Positions 1 to 8,960 of a stretch of DNA of 58,435 nucleotides are shown one piece after another. The notes under the pieces are model-generated. The model did not search any database. It worked only from the letters and a program-made list of their open reading frames with translations, and was not told the origin of the DNA. The position numbers and the translations under genes are program-made. How positions within the stretch are numbered: position 1 is the first letter of the stretch; each line of letters starts with the position of its first letter. Source of the DNA: JAKACA01 sp050010115 (GTDB lineage: Bacteria > Actinomycetota > Acidimicrobiia > Acidimicrobiales > Bog-793); NCBI GenBank assembly GCA_050010115.1, contig JBEKLQ010000012.1, positions 1-58,435 on the forward strand, written 5' to 3'.

Positions 1-465
1 GTCACCTACAGCGGCAGTGGCCTCGAAGGTGGCCCGGCGAGCACCGCCGGCATAGGCGGGCTCGGCGGTCCGGGTGCCGGCGGCGGCGGCGGAACACCCC
101 CCGGCGACAACGGGACGAGTGGCTCCGACGGAGCGAAGGGCGTCGCCGGCAAGGTGGGGGCGATCGCGGACCCCAACATCTACGGCAAGACGGTGGCAGG
201 ACTCGTCCTCACCCCATCGTTGCCGACGGGGACGGTGGGCAAGTCCTACTCGGGCAAGCTCACGGTGACCGGAGGCACGTCCCCCTACCACTGGTCCGTG
301 TCGGGAGGACAGCTCCCACCCGGTCTCGTGCTGAGCACGACGACGGGCGCCGTCACGGGCAAGCCGACGAGGGCGGAGACCGACGTGTTCACGGTGCGGG
401 TCACCGACAGCAGTTCGCCTCAACAAGTGTTGACCAGCCAGCTCAAGATGGTCATCAAGAGCTGA
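1..465 (+). CDS. C-terminal part of a secreted/surface protein with a putative Ig (He_PIG-type) domain
   Basis: The reading frame is open from the first base of the window to a TGA at 463-465, so the gene begins to the left. The visible 154 residues start with a Gly/Ser/Pro-rich low-complexity stretch. They end in a domain of about 80 residues with the pattern LPTGTVGKSYSGKL, SPYHWSVSGGQLPPGL and TGAVTGKPT. This is the signature of the He_PIG-like Ig fold found in bacterial cell-surface and extracellular proteins. The Gly-rich segment probably acts as a linker. The role is likely adhesion or matrix binding, but this piece contains no catalytic domain. It is convergent with the next gene, and the 63-bp gap holds only a short GCGTC repeat. 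Confidence 0.75.
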   Translation, partial: VTYSGSGLEGGPASTAGIGGLGGPGAGGGGGTPPGDNGTSGSDGAKGVAGKVGAIADPNIYGKTVAGLVLTPSLPTGTVGKSYSGKLTVTGGTSPYHWSVSGGQLPPGLVLSTTTGAVTGKPTRAETDVFTVRVTDSSSPQQVLTSQLKMVIKS

Positions 466-528
466 GCCGACACTCAGCCGGCCACGGTGGAGATCGCGCC
501 GCGGTGCGGTGCGTCGCGTCGCGTCGCG

Positions 529-1563
529 CTAGGACCCTTGGCGCAGCTGGAACGTGGTCGTGGCAACGCCCTGGAAGTAGCGGCACGTGAGGCGATAGGT
601 GCCGGGCGGCACCTGGACCGGCGGTGAGGTCTGCGTCCCCGACAGCTGATCCCACGCGGCCTTCTCCGTGAAGGACTGGCCCGGGCTCAACGGGTAGGTG
701 ACGAGGATCTCGAAGCATGCGCCCGGTTGGTCGTCGATCCAGCAGCGATCCCACACGATCTTGTGGGCGGAATTCGTGACGATGAATGACGGCGAGTAAC
801 CCGGATCCAGGCCGAGGACGGCGCTGCAGTTCTCCGTGGAGACGTTCGTGATCGACGTGACCATGAGGACGGGTTCCCCAGGGGTGTACGACCGGCGGTT
901 GGTCGAGGCGGTGATGCTCACGGCGGTGCCGGAGCACTCGGCCGGGTGCGTCACACCGAGCTTGAAGGCCACCGACGGGTTACCGGCGATGTACTGGTAG
1001 TGCGTCGTGAACTGGTACGTCCCGTGAGGAACCGGGACGGGGCGCTGACCGTCGGGCGCTGACCGCTGGTCCCAGGTGACCGTCTTGCTGTAGGACGCGC
1101 CCGGCGCAAGCCGGTGGGCAACGAGGATCATGAAACAGGCGCCTGGCGTGTCGTGTATCCAGCACCGGTCCCAGACGACGTCGCCCTTCGAGTTCGTCAC
1201 GGTGAACGACGGTGAGAAGCCAGGATCCAGCCCCAACCACACACTGCACGGCGTGTGGGACGTGTTGGTGATCGATGACGTCATGACGACGGGCTGCTCC
1301 GGGTTGAAGAGGTCACCGGCCGTCGTCGCGGAGATTTGAACGGCCGACGGCAAGCAGAGCGGCGGTGCCGAAGCGGCCTTGCTGCCGTGGCTGGCCGTCA
1401 GGGCGCGATTGCCGTTGGTCGCGGCGAGCGCAGTTCCCACGCCCGCACCAACGGAGGTGAGCAGGATCGATACTGCGACGCCGATCCCAAGACTCAACCG
1501 GAATTGCCGAGTGATACCTGATCGTGACTGTTTCACGGGCCAAGTCTCGCGCCGGGCACTCAT
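529..1563 (-). CDS. Secreted protein with two tandem BsuPI-like domains
   Basis: The start is taken at the ATG at 1563 (MSARRETW), giving 344 residues; a longer frame reaches 1668, but its extra residues look non-coding. A basic N-terminus followed by a hydrophobic run (LGIGVAVSILLTSVGAGVG) and ALAA is a signal peptide. The mature part contains two homologous domains of about 110 residues. Each has LGLDPGFSPSF or LGLDPGYSPSF, then VWDRCW, PGACF and a G(T)Y motif near its end. This pattern resembles the BsuPI family (intracellular proteinase inhibitor fold), although here it is exported. Conserved Cys pairs in both copies suggest disulfides. The function is unknown; an extracellular binding or inhibitor role is only inferred. 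Confidence 0.7.
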   Translation of the reverse strand: MSARRETWPVKQSRSGITRQFRLSLGIGVAVSILLTSVGAGVGTALAATNGNRALTASHGSKAASAPPLCLPSAVQISATTAGDLFNPEQPVVMTSSITNTSHTPCSVWLGLDPGFSPSFTVTNSKGDVVWDRCWIHDTPGACFMILVAHRLAPGASYSKTVTWDQRSAPDGQRPVPVPHGTYQFTTHYQYIAGNPSVAFKLGVTHPAECSGTAVSITASTNRRSYTPGEPVLMVTSITNVSTENCSAVLGLDPGYSPSFIVTNSAHKIVWDRCWIDDQPGACFEILVTYPLSPGQSFTEKAAWDQLSGTQTSPPVQVPPGTYRLTCRYFQGVATTTFQLRQGS

Positions 1564-1761
1564 TCGCGGGCAGCGGTGTCCACCGACCAGCCGCGTCGCG
1601 CCACAGCAACGCGTAACGGACATTGGGGCCATGCGCCAACCGGACGTGCACATTGCTCCGCCGGCCACGCCTCGTCGTAGGGGACCACCGTGACCGGAGC
1701 GATCTCATCGGGAAACGGCACGCCGGCAGTTTGGTCCAACGACGATCGTCGAGGCCGTCGG

Positions 1762-2970
1762 TCAGTGCGAACCCGCCAGCGCCAGCGCCCCGAGCGCGGC
1801 GCCCATCGACAGCGGTGCGGCCACCAGGCCAAGCCGAGTCGCCTTGGTGATCGAGGGCTTGGCGCCGGCCGTACGGGCGGCACGCAGCCAGAGAATCCAC
1901 GCCAGGGATCCGGTGACGAACAGATTCGGTCCGAGGTTGAGGCCGACGAGCAGCGCGAACGGGTTGCGGGGAGTGCGTGCCGCAAGGAGCGAGGCAGCCG
2001 GAAGGTTGTTGAAGAGCACGGACGCACCGGCCGCGACAGCCGCCGTTCCCCATGCGTCGAGGTGTGACAACAAGTCGGCCGGTCCGGACCAGGAACGGGC
2101 AAGCGTGCCCAGAGCGACCGCAATGGCGAACAGACCGATCAGCACGGGAGCACCCAGTACCTCGAGGGCCTGACGAGGCTCCTGTGCTCGGTTGACGAGG
2201 CGTACGACAACCGCTGTGACACCAACCACGGCGACCGGCAAAGCCGGGGCGGGCAGCACGACGACAAAGGCGGTGGCCAGGATCACGGAGATCAGGCCGA
2301 GCCCCAGCACTGGCTTTTCGACCTTGGCCGCTCCCCGAGCCGTTCCACGGAGCTCCCGGTGCTCCGCGAATGCCACCACGGCAGCAGTGACCACCAACGC
2401 AGCGACCCAGGCCGGCCACATGCGGGCTGCGAACTGGCTCCCCGTCATGTGGAGGTGCCCGAGCACGATCAAGTTGGTCAGGTTCGAGCCAGGGAGGAGG
2501 AGCGAGCCGGAGTTCGAGAGCAGTAGGCAGCCGTAGAGGAACGCCGCGTCCCCTTGGCCTCGCGTCCTTGCCGTGTACACCAGCACTGGGGTGAGGAAGG
2601 CGACCGAGGTGTCGAGGTTCAGGACAGCTGTCACGATGCCGACCATCGCGACGGCGCCGGCGAACAGGACGCGGCTGCTCCCCGCTGCCCGTGCGAGGCG
2701 CTGACCGGCGGCGGCGAACAACCGGTCCTCGTCGGCAACCAGCCCGATCAGAAGGAGCCCTGCGACGAGAACAAAGGGCGACCAATCCTGTGATAGCGCC
2801 ATTCTCGCCGCGGCGGGATCGAGCAACGCCGCTGCCACCGCCGCCAGCACGCCAAGGACGGCGAACAGCGGGCTGGCACGACGCCTGAGCCAGTCGCGGC
2901 CACCGAGCGGGTCGGGATCGGACGGGCGCAACGAGCGCATCACCCGAGTTCGGAGGCGCGCCCCTCTCAA
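1762..2970 (-). CDS. ArsB/NhaD-type ion transporter (SLC13/IT superfamily permease)
   Basis: An integral membrane protein of about 402 residues with roughly 10-12 hydrophobic segments. The motif LNLDTSVAFLTPVL, followed by LLLSNSGSLLLPGSNLTNL, matches the conserved half-repeats of ArsB arsenite pumps and related Na+/H+ and anion transporters of the IT superfamily. The second half carries LFNNLPAAS, the equivalent motif of the inverted repeat, and GLNLGPNL. The substrate cannot be assigned: no arsR or arsC lies nearby. The frame opens with a TTG at 2970; the GTG at 2943 and ATG at 2940 are equally possible starts because no clear ribosome-binding site distinguishes them. Confidence 0.75.
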   Translation of the reverse strand: MRGARLRTRVMRSLRPSDPDPLGGRDWLRRRASPLFAVLGVLAAVAAALLDPAAARMALSQDWSPFVLVAGLLLIGLVADEDRLFAAAGQRLARAAGSSRVLFAGAVAMVGIVTAVLNLDTSVAFLTPVLVYTARTRGQGDAAFLYGCLLLSNSGSLLLPGSNLTNLIVLGHLHMTGSQFAARMWPAWVAALVVTAAVVAFAEHRELRGTARGAAKVEKPVLGLGLISVILATAFVVVLPAPALPVAVVGVTAVVVRLVNRAQEPRQALEVLGAPVLIGLFAIAVALGTLARSWSGPADLLSHLDAWGTAAVAAGASVLFNNLPAASLLAARTPRNPFALLVGLNLGPNLFVTGSLAWILWLRAARTAGAKPSITKATRLGLVAAPLSMGAALGALALAGSH

Positions 2971-3280
2971 GACTCACCCGTCGCCGGACTGGCGTGAATC
3001 ACGCGTTGGCCGGCGGCGAGCGGGACCGGATCTGACGCCGGCACGCGACCTTTGCTAACTTGCGCTGCCCGCTCGAAGCGGGCGAAATCTCCGGCGAGCG
3101 CCGCATCGAAGTGGCGGCGTTCGGTGGATCGGCTCGCGACACTGAGGGGTGACCGGGTCGATCCGCGACGAAAGGGCGCCGCAGATGGACCCTGGTATTG
3201 AGAGTGGATTGCCGCGCGCGTGCCCGTACTCCGGTTCGCTCGGGCGTCAGCGACCCCGTCGACCCGGTCGACGAACCGGC

Positions 3281-4633
3281 ATGCCCAATGTCGTATGGAC
3301 CCTGGGCACATTCGCCATGCGATCGGTGTTTGCCCTGGTCCTGCTCGGCGCCGGGCTGTTCTTCTCGGTCCGGCCGGCGACCGCGTCCTCGTCGGTGCTG
3401 TGCGAGGGATACGGCGGATGCTCGACGGGGAGCTACACGTCACACGACTACGCCGCCCACAGTTCGACCTCGTATTGGAACATGACGGCCGGGGACGAGT
3501 GCACCAACTACGTAGCCTATGTCGAGTCAGCTGTCTACAAAGTCGCCACGCCCGACTACTTCCTCGGCAACGCCGACGAATGGCCCGCCAATGTCAGCGC
3601 TCACGGCGTCACCGTGAATCACGTCCCGTCGGTGGGCGCTGTGGCGGAATGGGGCGCGTACGCTCCCGGTCTCGGTGCAGAGGGGCACGTCGCCATCGTC
3701 GAGGCGGTGGGCCCTTCCGACAGCTGGATCGACATCTCTCAGCAACATATCGACAGCGACACTGACGGCTACAACTGGACCCGCATCGGGTCCGGTACGA
3801 CTGAGTGGCAGTCGTGGCCCGACAACTTCATTCACTTCCCCATCCGACTCGCGGTGCCGCTCCTGCACACCGCCGTCGGCCTGATCCCGAACGACGGGGA
3901 CTCGGGCTATGTGCTCGACGGCTACGGAGGTCTCCATGCCTTCGGCAACGCGCCGGCGGTCACCGACGAGGCGCGCTGGCCGGGCTGGGACATCGCCCGT
4001 GCGGTTCTCGTGATCGGTCCCGGGGCGGGCTACACCATCGACGGTTACGGAGGGACCCACCCCTTCGGGAAGGCGCCGGCGATCACCCGGTACACGTACT
4101 TCCGAGGCCGGGACGTCATCCTCGGCGCCGCCTTGTGCTCCGAGGAGATCGACGGCAAGGAGTCCGGCTACGAGCTCGACGAGTACGGCGGCGTGCATGC
4201 GTTCGGCAACGCCCCGCCGGTGAGCAACGAGGCTTACTGGAAGGGTTTCGGAATCGCCCGGGCGATCGCAGTCAACTCCAAGTGCGACGGTGGGTACACC
4301 CTCGACGGTTTCGGGGGCGTGCACCCGTTCGGCACGGGTGAGGAGCCGGTCGTGGACGAGGCCTATTGGAAGGGCTTCGACATCGCCAGAGGCATCGTGC
4401 TCTACGACAACTCCGCCGGCTACGTCCTCAACGGCTACGGCGGTCTCCACCGGTTCTCCGCCAAGGGCACGGCGCTGCCGCCGGCGATCGTGGGCGGCGG
4501 TTACACGCGCGGTGCGGACGACTTCCGCGGTCTGGCGTTCAATCCTGCAGCTGCTACCGGGGCAGAGGTCCTTGGCATGGATACCGCCGGGAGGACCCTC
4601 GTGTTCCCGTTCACCTTGCCTTCGCAGCAATAG
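3281..4633 (+). CDS. Secreted CHAP-domain hydrolase with five C-terminal GYGG repeats
   Basis: From the ATG at 3281 (MPNVVW) the protein has 450 residues; an alternative start is the ATG at 3317. A signal peptide (hydrophobic run VFALVLLGAGLFF, then PATAS) is followed by a CHAP amidase/peptidase domain at about residues 40-190. Its candidate catalytic Cys lies in DECTNYVAY (Cys74) and its His in GHVAIVEA (His136), so it probably cleaves peptidoglycan amide bonds. Residues 200-440 carry five degenerate repeats of about 45 residues, each with G(Y)xLDGYGGxHxFG followed by AYWKGFDIARGIV-like text. These may bind the cell wall or form a propeller-like array. The upstream extension of the frame looks non-coding. 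Confidence 0.8.
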   Translation: MPNVVWTLGTFAMRSVFALVLLGAGLFFSVRPATASSSVLCEGYGGCSTGSYTSHDYAAHSSTSYWNMTAGDECTNYVAYVESAVYKVATPDYFLGNADEWPANVSAHGVTVNHVPSVGAVAEWGAYAPGLGAEGHVAIVEAVGPSDSWIDISQQHIDSDTDGYNWTRIGSGTTEWQSWPDNFIHFPIRLAVPLLHTAVGLIPNDGDSGYVLDGYGGLHAFGNAPAVTDEARWPGWDIARAVLVIGPGAGYTIDGYGGTHPFGKAPAITRYTYFRGRDVILGAALCSEEIDGKESGYELDEYGGVHAFGNAPPVSNEAYWKGFGIARAIAVNSKCDGGYTLDGFGGVHPFGTGEEPVVDEAYWKGFDIARGIVLYDNSAGYVLNGYGGLHRFSAKGTALPPAIVGGGYTRGADDFRGLAFNPAAATGAEVLGMDTAGRTLVFPFTLPSQQ

Positions 4634-4799
4634 ACGGGCTGGTCTGTCGTCACCGCACCACCGAGGGAACCGAAGGCGCCGGCTTCGGCACCGCATCGAG
4701 CCGCACCAGATACTCGAGCAGAGGGCTCAGGCCCCTCGGCGTGGACAGGGGCCGATGACCCCGCAGGCGTCTCGTATCGAGGAACTCCAGTGCTCGAGC

Positions 4800-5254
4800 G
4801 GTCGTGAGACCGCCGGGCGCGAGGCCGTTCTCGTCCAGCCAGGGGCACTGAGGGCGTCCGAGGTCTGCACGGCGTGCCGTTCCTACATCCGCTTGCCACA
4901 ACCTTGCAGCGGCCCACCCGAGGTCGAACTTCGTGGTGACCGGGCGCATCGGGGGAAAGTCGACCTGGAACGGCTCGGCGGTGCGCTCCAGCTCGACCTC
5001 ACCGCCACAGTCCGGGCAGCACGCAGGGAGCGGTGCATCGATCTCCCGGTCCGGAGCGCCGACGGGAGCCACGCGGCGGACGTGGCGACCACAAACGTCG
5101 CCGCTGCGACGTCCCGGCCTTGCCGGCTCCGCTTGGCATCTCCTTTGGAGAACGGCGCCGCCTGGCGCTTGCCCGAACGGCGCCACTCTCCCAGCCGCCT
5201 AATCTGGCTGAAAGCCCAGCGCAAGGAGTACGGCGAGGCCCCGGTCATCCCCAT
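4800..5254 (-). pseudogene. Decayed N-terminal fragment of an IS66-family transposase
   Basis: On the minus strand three frames each carry successive pieces of one IS66-type transposase. The first piece is a helical lead (RRLGEWRRSGKRQAAPFSKGD). The second is a zinc-finger-like segment (CCPDCGGEVELERTAE, then VDFPPMRPVTTKFD). The third is the CGKRM-stop-ERHAVQTSDALSAPG stretch. The order matches the N-terminal third of intact IS66 TnpC proteins. At least two frameshifts separate the pieces, and an in-frame TAG (4883-4885, minus strand) interrupts the last. The catalytic DDE region is absent, so the copy is dead and truncated. It lies between the CHAP gene and arcA. Confidence 0.75.
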
Positions 5255-5402
5255 CGACTACCCCGCGACTACCCCGCCGGCAGCGAGTACGCCGTCAAGC
5301 TCTCAACGGTGCGACCGGGAACGGGAGCGGGCACGCCGGTGAGCTCTCCCGGTTCGCACCGCTCGTCGACCATCACGCAGCCACAAGCACGGAGGTGCAG
5401 TC

Positions 5403-6626
5403 ATGAAGCAGTTCAGCGTTCAGTCCGAGGTCGGCCAGCTTCGCCAGGCCATCGTGCATCGACCGGGGCTCGAGTTGTCGCGGCTGACGCCTGACAACAT
5501 CGGGGACCTGCTCTTCGACGACGTGATGTGGGCCAAGAGGGCCAAGGAGGAGCACGACGCATTCACCGAGGCTTTGCGGGACAAAGGGGTGCGGATCCAC
5601 TACTTCGCCCAGCTCCTGGCCGAGACGCTGGACCTGCCCGAGGGCCGAGCTTTTGTGCTCGACCGGCTGTGCACGCCCGAGATCCTCGGTCCCTCCCTCG
5701 TCGGGCCGGTCCGGCACCTCTTCGACGACCTCGATGGCCACACTCTGGCCGAGCACCTGGTCGGCGGTGTGCTCAAGGCCGACCTGCAGAGCCTGCACGC
5801 CAAGAGCCTCACGTGGGGCATGTTGCGAGCAGACGACTTCGTATTGCGCCCACTGCCCAATCATCTGTTCCAACGGGACAACTCCTGCTGGATCTACGGC
5901 GGGGTGACCGTGAACCCCATGGCCAAGCCGGCTCGCCAGCGTGAGTCGCTCCACACCCGGGCCATCTATCGCTTCCATCCAATGTTCGCCGGTGCCGACT
6001 TCGTCACCTACTACGGTGACGACGACCGCAGCCACCAGCCTGCGACGGTCGAAGGCGGAGACGTCCATGTCATCGGGAACGGGACCGTGCTCATCGGCAT
6101 GGGCGAACGCACCACCCCTATGGCGGTCGAGATCGTCGCCCAGGCTCTCTTCAACGCAGCCCAAGCAACAAAGGTGGTGGCCATCGAGCTACCCCACTCC
6201 CACGCCTTCATGCACCTCGACACGGTCATGACCATGATCGACCGCAACACGTTCGTGCTTTACCCTTATCTCGACCGCCACCTCCGCAGCTGGACCATCA
6301 CCGAGGGCGAGCGACCAGCTCAACTGGCGGTCACGCGTAACCACAACCTCTGGGAAACCCTGGCCGAGATCTTGGAGGTCGAAGCGGTCAACGTGCTCAC
6401 TACGGACGAGGACATACGCGCAGCCGAACGCGAGCAGTGGGACGATGGCACCAACTATCTGGCTGTCGCCCCTGGCGTCGTCTTTGGCTACGAACGAAAC
6501 GTCGCCACCAACACCATGTTGCGCAATCACGGGATCGAGGTAGTGACCATCGCTGGCAGCGAGCTCGGGCGGGGCCGCGGTGGCCCACGCTGCATGACCT
6601 GTCCGATCGAGCGAGACGCCGCCTAG
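5403..6626 (+). CDS. arcA: Arginine deiminase
   Basis: A 407-residue protein of normal length for arginine deiminase, which hydrolyses L-arginine to citrulline and ammonia as the first step of the ADI pathway. The N-terminus (SEVGQLRQAIVHRPGLEL), FQRDNSCW, the EGGDVHVIGNG loop, LPHSHAFMHLDTVMTM and the C-terminal GRGRGGPRCMTCPIERD are all family signatures. Cys397 in RCMTCP is the expected nucleophile. A strong ribosome-binding site (GGAGGTG) precedes the ATG. arcB follows 1.3 kb downstream with a relic and a small membrane-protein gene in between. No arcC (carbamate kinase) is seen in the window. Confidence 0.96.
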   Translation: MKQFSVQSEVGQLRQAIVHRPGLELSRLTPDNIGDLLFDDVMWAKRAKEEHDAFTEALRDKGVRIHYFAQLLAETLDLPEGRAFVLDRLCTPEILGPSLVGPVRHLFDDLDGHTLAEHLVGGVLKADLQSLHAKSLTWGMLRADDFVLRPLPNHLFQRDNSCWIYGGVTVNPMAKPARQRESLHTRAIYRFHPMFAGADFVTYYGDDDRSHQPATVEGGDVHVIGNGTVLIGMGERTTPMAVEIVAQALFNAAQATKVVAIELPHSHAFMHLDTVMTMIDRNTFVLYPYLDRHLRSWTITEGERPAQLAVTRNHNLWETLAEILEVEAVNVLTTDEDIRAAEREQWDDGTNYLAVAPGVVFGYERNVATNTMLRNHGIEVVTIAGSELGRGRGGPRCMTCPIERDAA

Positions 6627-6860
6627 CCCGCCCACGTCGGAAAGGAGTCCTCCCCAGGCAGATGGAGAAAGGCCATGTCAACCCGCCCGCTGGGGCGTTG
6701 AGTGAGGAGTCCAAATTGAAGCGACGAAGCCCTCGGCCCCCAGCCGCTCTCAGTCTTCGGAGTTCCGCCGACCGGCTACCACCTCGGCCGTGGACGGGCT
6801 GGAGGCGCGGTCCCGGGCCGCTTCCTCCTCGGCCTCGGTGCCAGTCGTCCTCCCCTTATT

Positions 6861-7197
6861 GAACGGAGCGGGCGGAGCTATGAGAGGCCGCTGTCGCAGA
6901 TGGTCGGGTTGCTCGACGAGTTGGACGCAGCCCGGCCGGACACCGACGTCTCGGCCGCTCGAGAACTGGCCCGCGGCTACACTGGCGCTGTATCTCACAC
7001 TTCCCAACTACGTGAACAACCTGCGGAAGATCGGCTGGACCGAGAACGTCTCGGGAGGTGGCAGTGACCGGCTCGTCGACATATTCGTGCCTTGGGGCAG
7101 CGCTGAAGCGGTCGCAAGGCGCCTCCACGAGTACCGTGCCGCCGGGGCGGATTACGTCTGCGTGCAGGTGGTCGGTGGCGACCTCGGGCTCAGCTGA
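6861..7197 (+). pseudogene. Relic of an LLM-class (F420/FMN-dependent) oxidoreductase
   Basis: The frame starting at 6861 reads SYERPLSQMVGLLDELDAARP, then runs out. A second frame resumes near 6965 with LALYLTLPNYVNNLRKIGW, GGGSDRLVDIFVPWG and AAGADYVCVQVVGGD, ending at a TGA at 7197. Both pieces are typical of the C-terminal third of luciferase-like oxidoreductases of Actinobacteria. The frame change, plus loss of the segment normally found between them and of the whole N-terminal barrel, marks it as non-functional. It sits between arcA and arcB. Confidence 0.7.
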
Positions 7198-7222
7198 TCG
7201 GCGCCGAAGTTTGGCGGGCTTG

Positions 7223-7624
7223 ATGTACCGGGGCGACGCCTGGTTCCAGCGCGGCCACCCGTTTCTCGGATTGCTGCTCGTGCTCCTCGTCCTGGCGCTC
7301 GTCGTCCTCGGCGTCGTGCTGATCGTCTGGCTCCGGCGCTCGCAAAAACTGATCGGCCGGCTCCGGCGCTCGCGCAAGCATCCCCAGGCCGCTGCCTTCG
7401 GGGCACCCGCCGTCCCCGTCGCTGCGCCGCCGGATCAGTTCGATCCCGTGTTCAACGAACTGCGGATGCAGTACGCCCGTGGTGAGATCGGCCGAGACGA
7501 GTACCTCCAGCGGGCAGCCGACCTTGGTTATGGGCCGGTGGCGGCGAGCGGCCCGCCGGAGTCGAGCCCTCCACCGTCGTCAGGCGGCCCGCCGGAGTCG
7601 AGCGAGTCGCCGACGGCTCGATGA
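7223..7624 (+). CDS. Small membrane protein with a C-terminal SHOCT domain
   Basis: A 133-residue protein from the ATG at 7223 (MYRGDAWF). One strong transmembrane helix (LGLLLVLLVLALVVLGVVLIV) is followed by a basic stretch (LRRSQKLIGRLRRSRK). A Pro/Ala linker leads to a short helical SHOCT motif, FDPVFNELRMQYARGEIGRDEYLQR. SHOCT modules usually end small membrane or secretion-associated proteins and are thought to mediate oligomerisation. The last 35 residues are a Pro/Ser-rich tail with a repeated GPPESS element. The upstream extension of the frame overlaps the LLM relic and is not credible. No specific function can be assigned. Confidence 0.7.
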   Translation: MYRGDAWFQRGHPFLGLLLVLLVLALVVLGVVLIVWLRRSQKLIGRLRRSRKHPQAAAFGAPAVPVAAPPDQFDPVFNELRMQYARGEIGRDEYLQRAADLGYGPVAASGPPESSPPPSSGGPPESSESPTAR

Positions 7625-7897
7625 CCTGACCGTCATGACCCCGCCGATACCGCTTCCACCATGGTCCCCCATTGTCGTGCGCTAACGCGCAACACCAGAT
7701 CGCGGTATGGCTACTAGAGCTGTCGAATAGCCGAGCCGCACCACCTCCTCCACTCCGAGCAACTCGCCCGTAGTCGGGGTGCGATCGTAGGCTCGTTTCC
7801 TCCCTGCATGACCCGCCCAATCCAAGCTACCCTGCCTGAGCACACCTAGCCCTCGTCAAGGAGCGATGTCGCTCGGCTGTATGAAAGGACCAACCCC

Positions 7898-8899
7898 GTG
7901 GGTGCGAACCTCCGCCAACGTAACTTCTTGAAGGAGCTCGACTTCACGCCCAAGGAGCTCCTTTACCTGATCAACCTCGGCGCCCAACTCAAGGCCGCCA
8001 AGGCCGCCGGCTACGAACAGCCTCGACTGGCCGGCCGCAACATAGCGCTCATCTTCGAGAAGACCTCCACCCGGACCCGCTCGGCGTTCGAGGTTGCGGC
8101 CTACGACCAAGGCGCACATGCCACCTACTTCGGTCCCGATGACTCCCAGATTGGCAAGAAGGAATCCATCAAGGACACCGCCCGGGTACTGGGCCGCATG
8201 TTCGATGGGATCGAGTACCGCGGTTTCTCCCAAGACAACGTGGAAACCCTCGGGCGCTACGCCGGCGTCCCAGTGTGGAACGGCCTAACCGACGAGTGGC
8301 ACCCCACCCAGATGCTCGCCGACATCCTGACAATGACCGAACACACCGTCAAGCACATGACCGACATCACGTACTGCTACGTGGGTGACGCCCGCAATAA
8401 CACCGCCCGCTCCCTTCTGGTCACCGGTGCACTGCTGGGAATGGACGTGCGGGTCGCCGCCCCCGCCGACCTGTGGCCCGGCGACGACCTGCGGAAGACC
8501 GCCACCACGATCGCAGAGACCACTGGGGCCCGGGTCACCGTCACCGAGGATCTGGCCGCTGCCGTCGCCGCCGCCGACTTTGTCTACACCGACGTGTGGG
8601 TGTCGATGGGGGAACCCGCCGACGAGTGGGACCGACGGATCAAACTGCTGCTTCCATACCAGGTCAACCGTTCCCTGCTCGACGCCACCGGGAACCGACT
8701 GGTCAAGTTCATGCACTGCCTCCCCGCTCTCCATGATCGCGACACCGGCGTCGGCGAGCAACTCTACGAGCAGACCGGTCTCGACGCCCTCGAAGTCACC
8801 GACGACGTGTTCGAGTCATCGAACTCGATCGTCTTCGACCAGGCCGAGAATCGTCTACACACCATCAAGGCGATAATGGTCGCCACCCTCGGAGCCTGA
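7898..8899 (+). CDS. arcB: Ornithine carbamoyltransferase, catabolic
   Basis: A 333-residue enzyme interconverting citrulline plus phosphate with ornithine plus carbamoyl phosphate; in the ADI pathway it runs in the catabolic direction. The carbamoyl-phosphate loop (FEKTSTRTRSAFE), the HPTQ motif (DEWHPTQMLADILTM), the ornithine-side D-x-SMG (VWVSMGEP) and the catalytic FMHCLPALHD are all present. The start is GTG at 7898, preceded by an AAAGGA site. Association with arcA makes ArcB more likely than the biosynthetic ArgF; the sequence alone does not decide this. Confidence 0.94.
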   Translation: MGANLRQRNFLKELDFTPKELLYLINLGAQLKAAKAAGYEQPRLAGRNIALIFEKTSTRTRSAFEVAAYDQGAHATYFGPDDSQIGKKESIKDTARVLGRMFDGIEYRGFSQDNVETLGRYAGVPVWNGLTDEWHPTQMLADILTMTEHTVKHMTDITYCYVGDARNNTARSLLVTGALLGMDVRVAAPADLWPGDDLRKTATTIAETTGARVTVTEDLAAAVAAADFVYTDVWVSMGEPADEWDRRIKLLLPYQVNRSLLDATGNRLVKFMHCLPALHDRDTGVGEQLYEQTGLDALEVTDDVFESSNSIVFDQAENRLHTIKAIMVATLGA

Positions 8900-8960
8900 C
8901 ATGAGCGTCGTCGCTCCCTGGGCGACGCTTGTCGCGGATCGATACTGACAAGAGGTTGCC

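Noticed and set aside
511..528. Short GCGTC direct repeats between two convergent genes
   Set aside because: Only three copies in 18 bp, with no dyad symmetry; too short to call a functional element.
1313..2977. A 554-codon open frame on the minus strand
   Set aside because: It is antisense-frame shadow of the BsuPI-like and ArsB/NhaD-type genes; its composition is Arg/Pro/Gly-rich with no domain, as expected for high-GC DNA.
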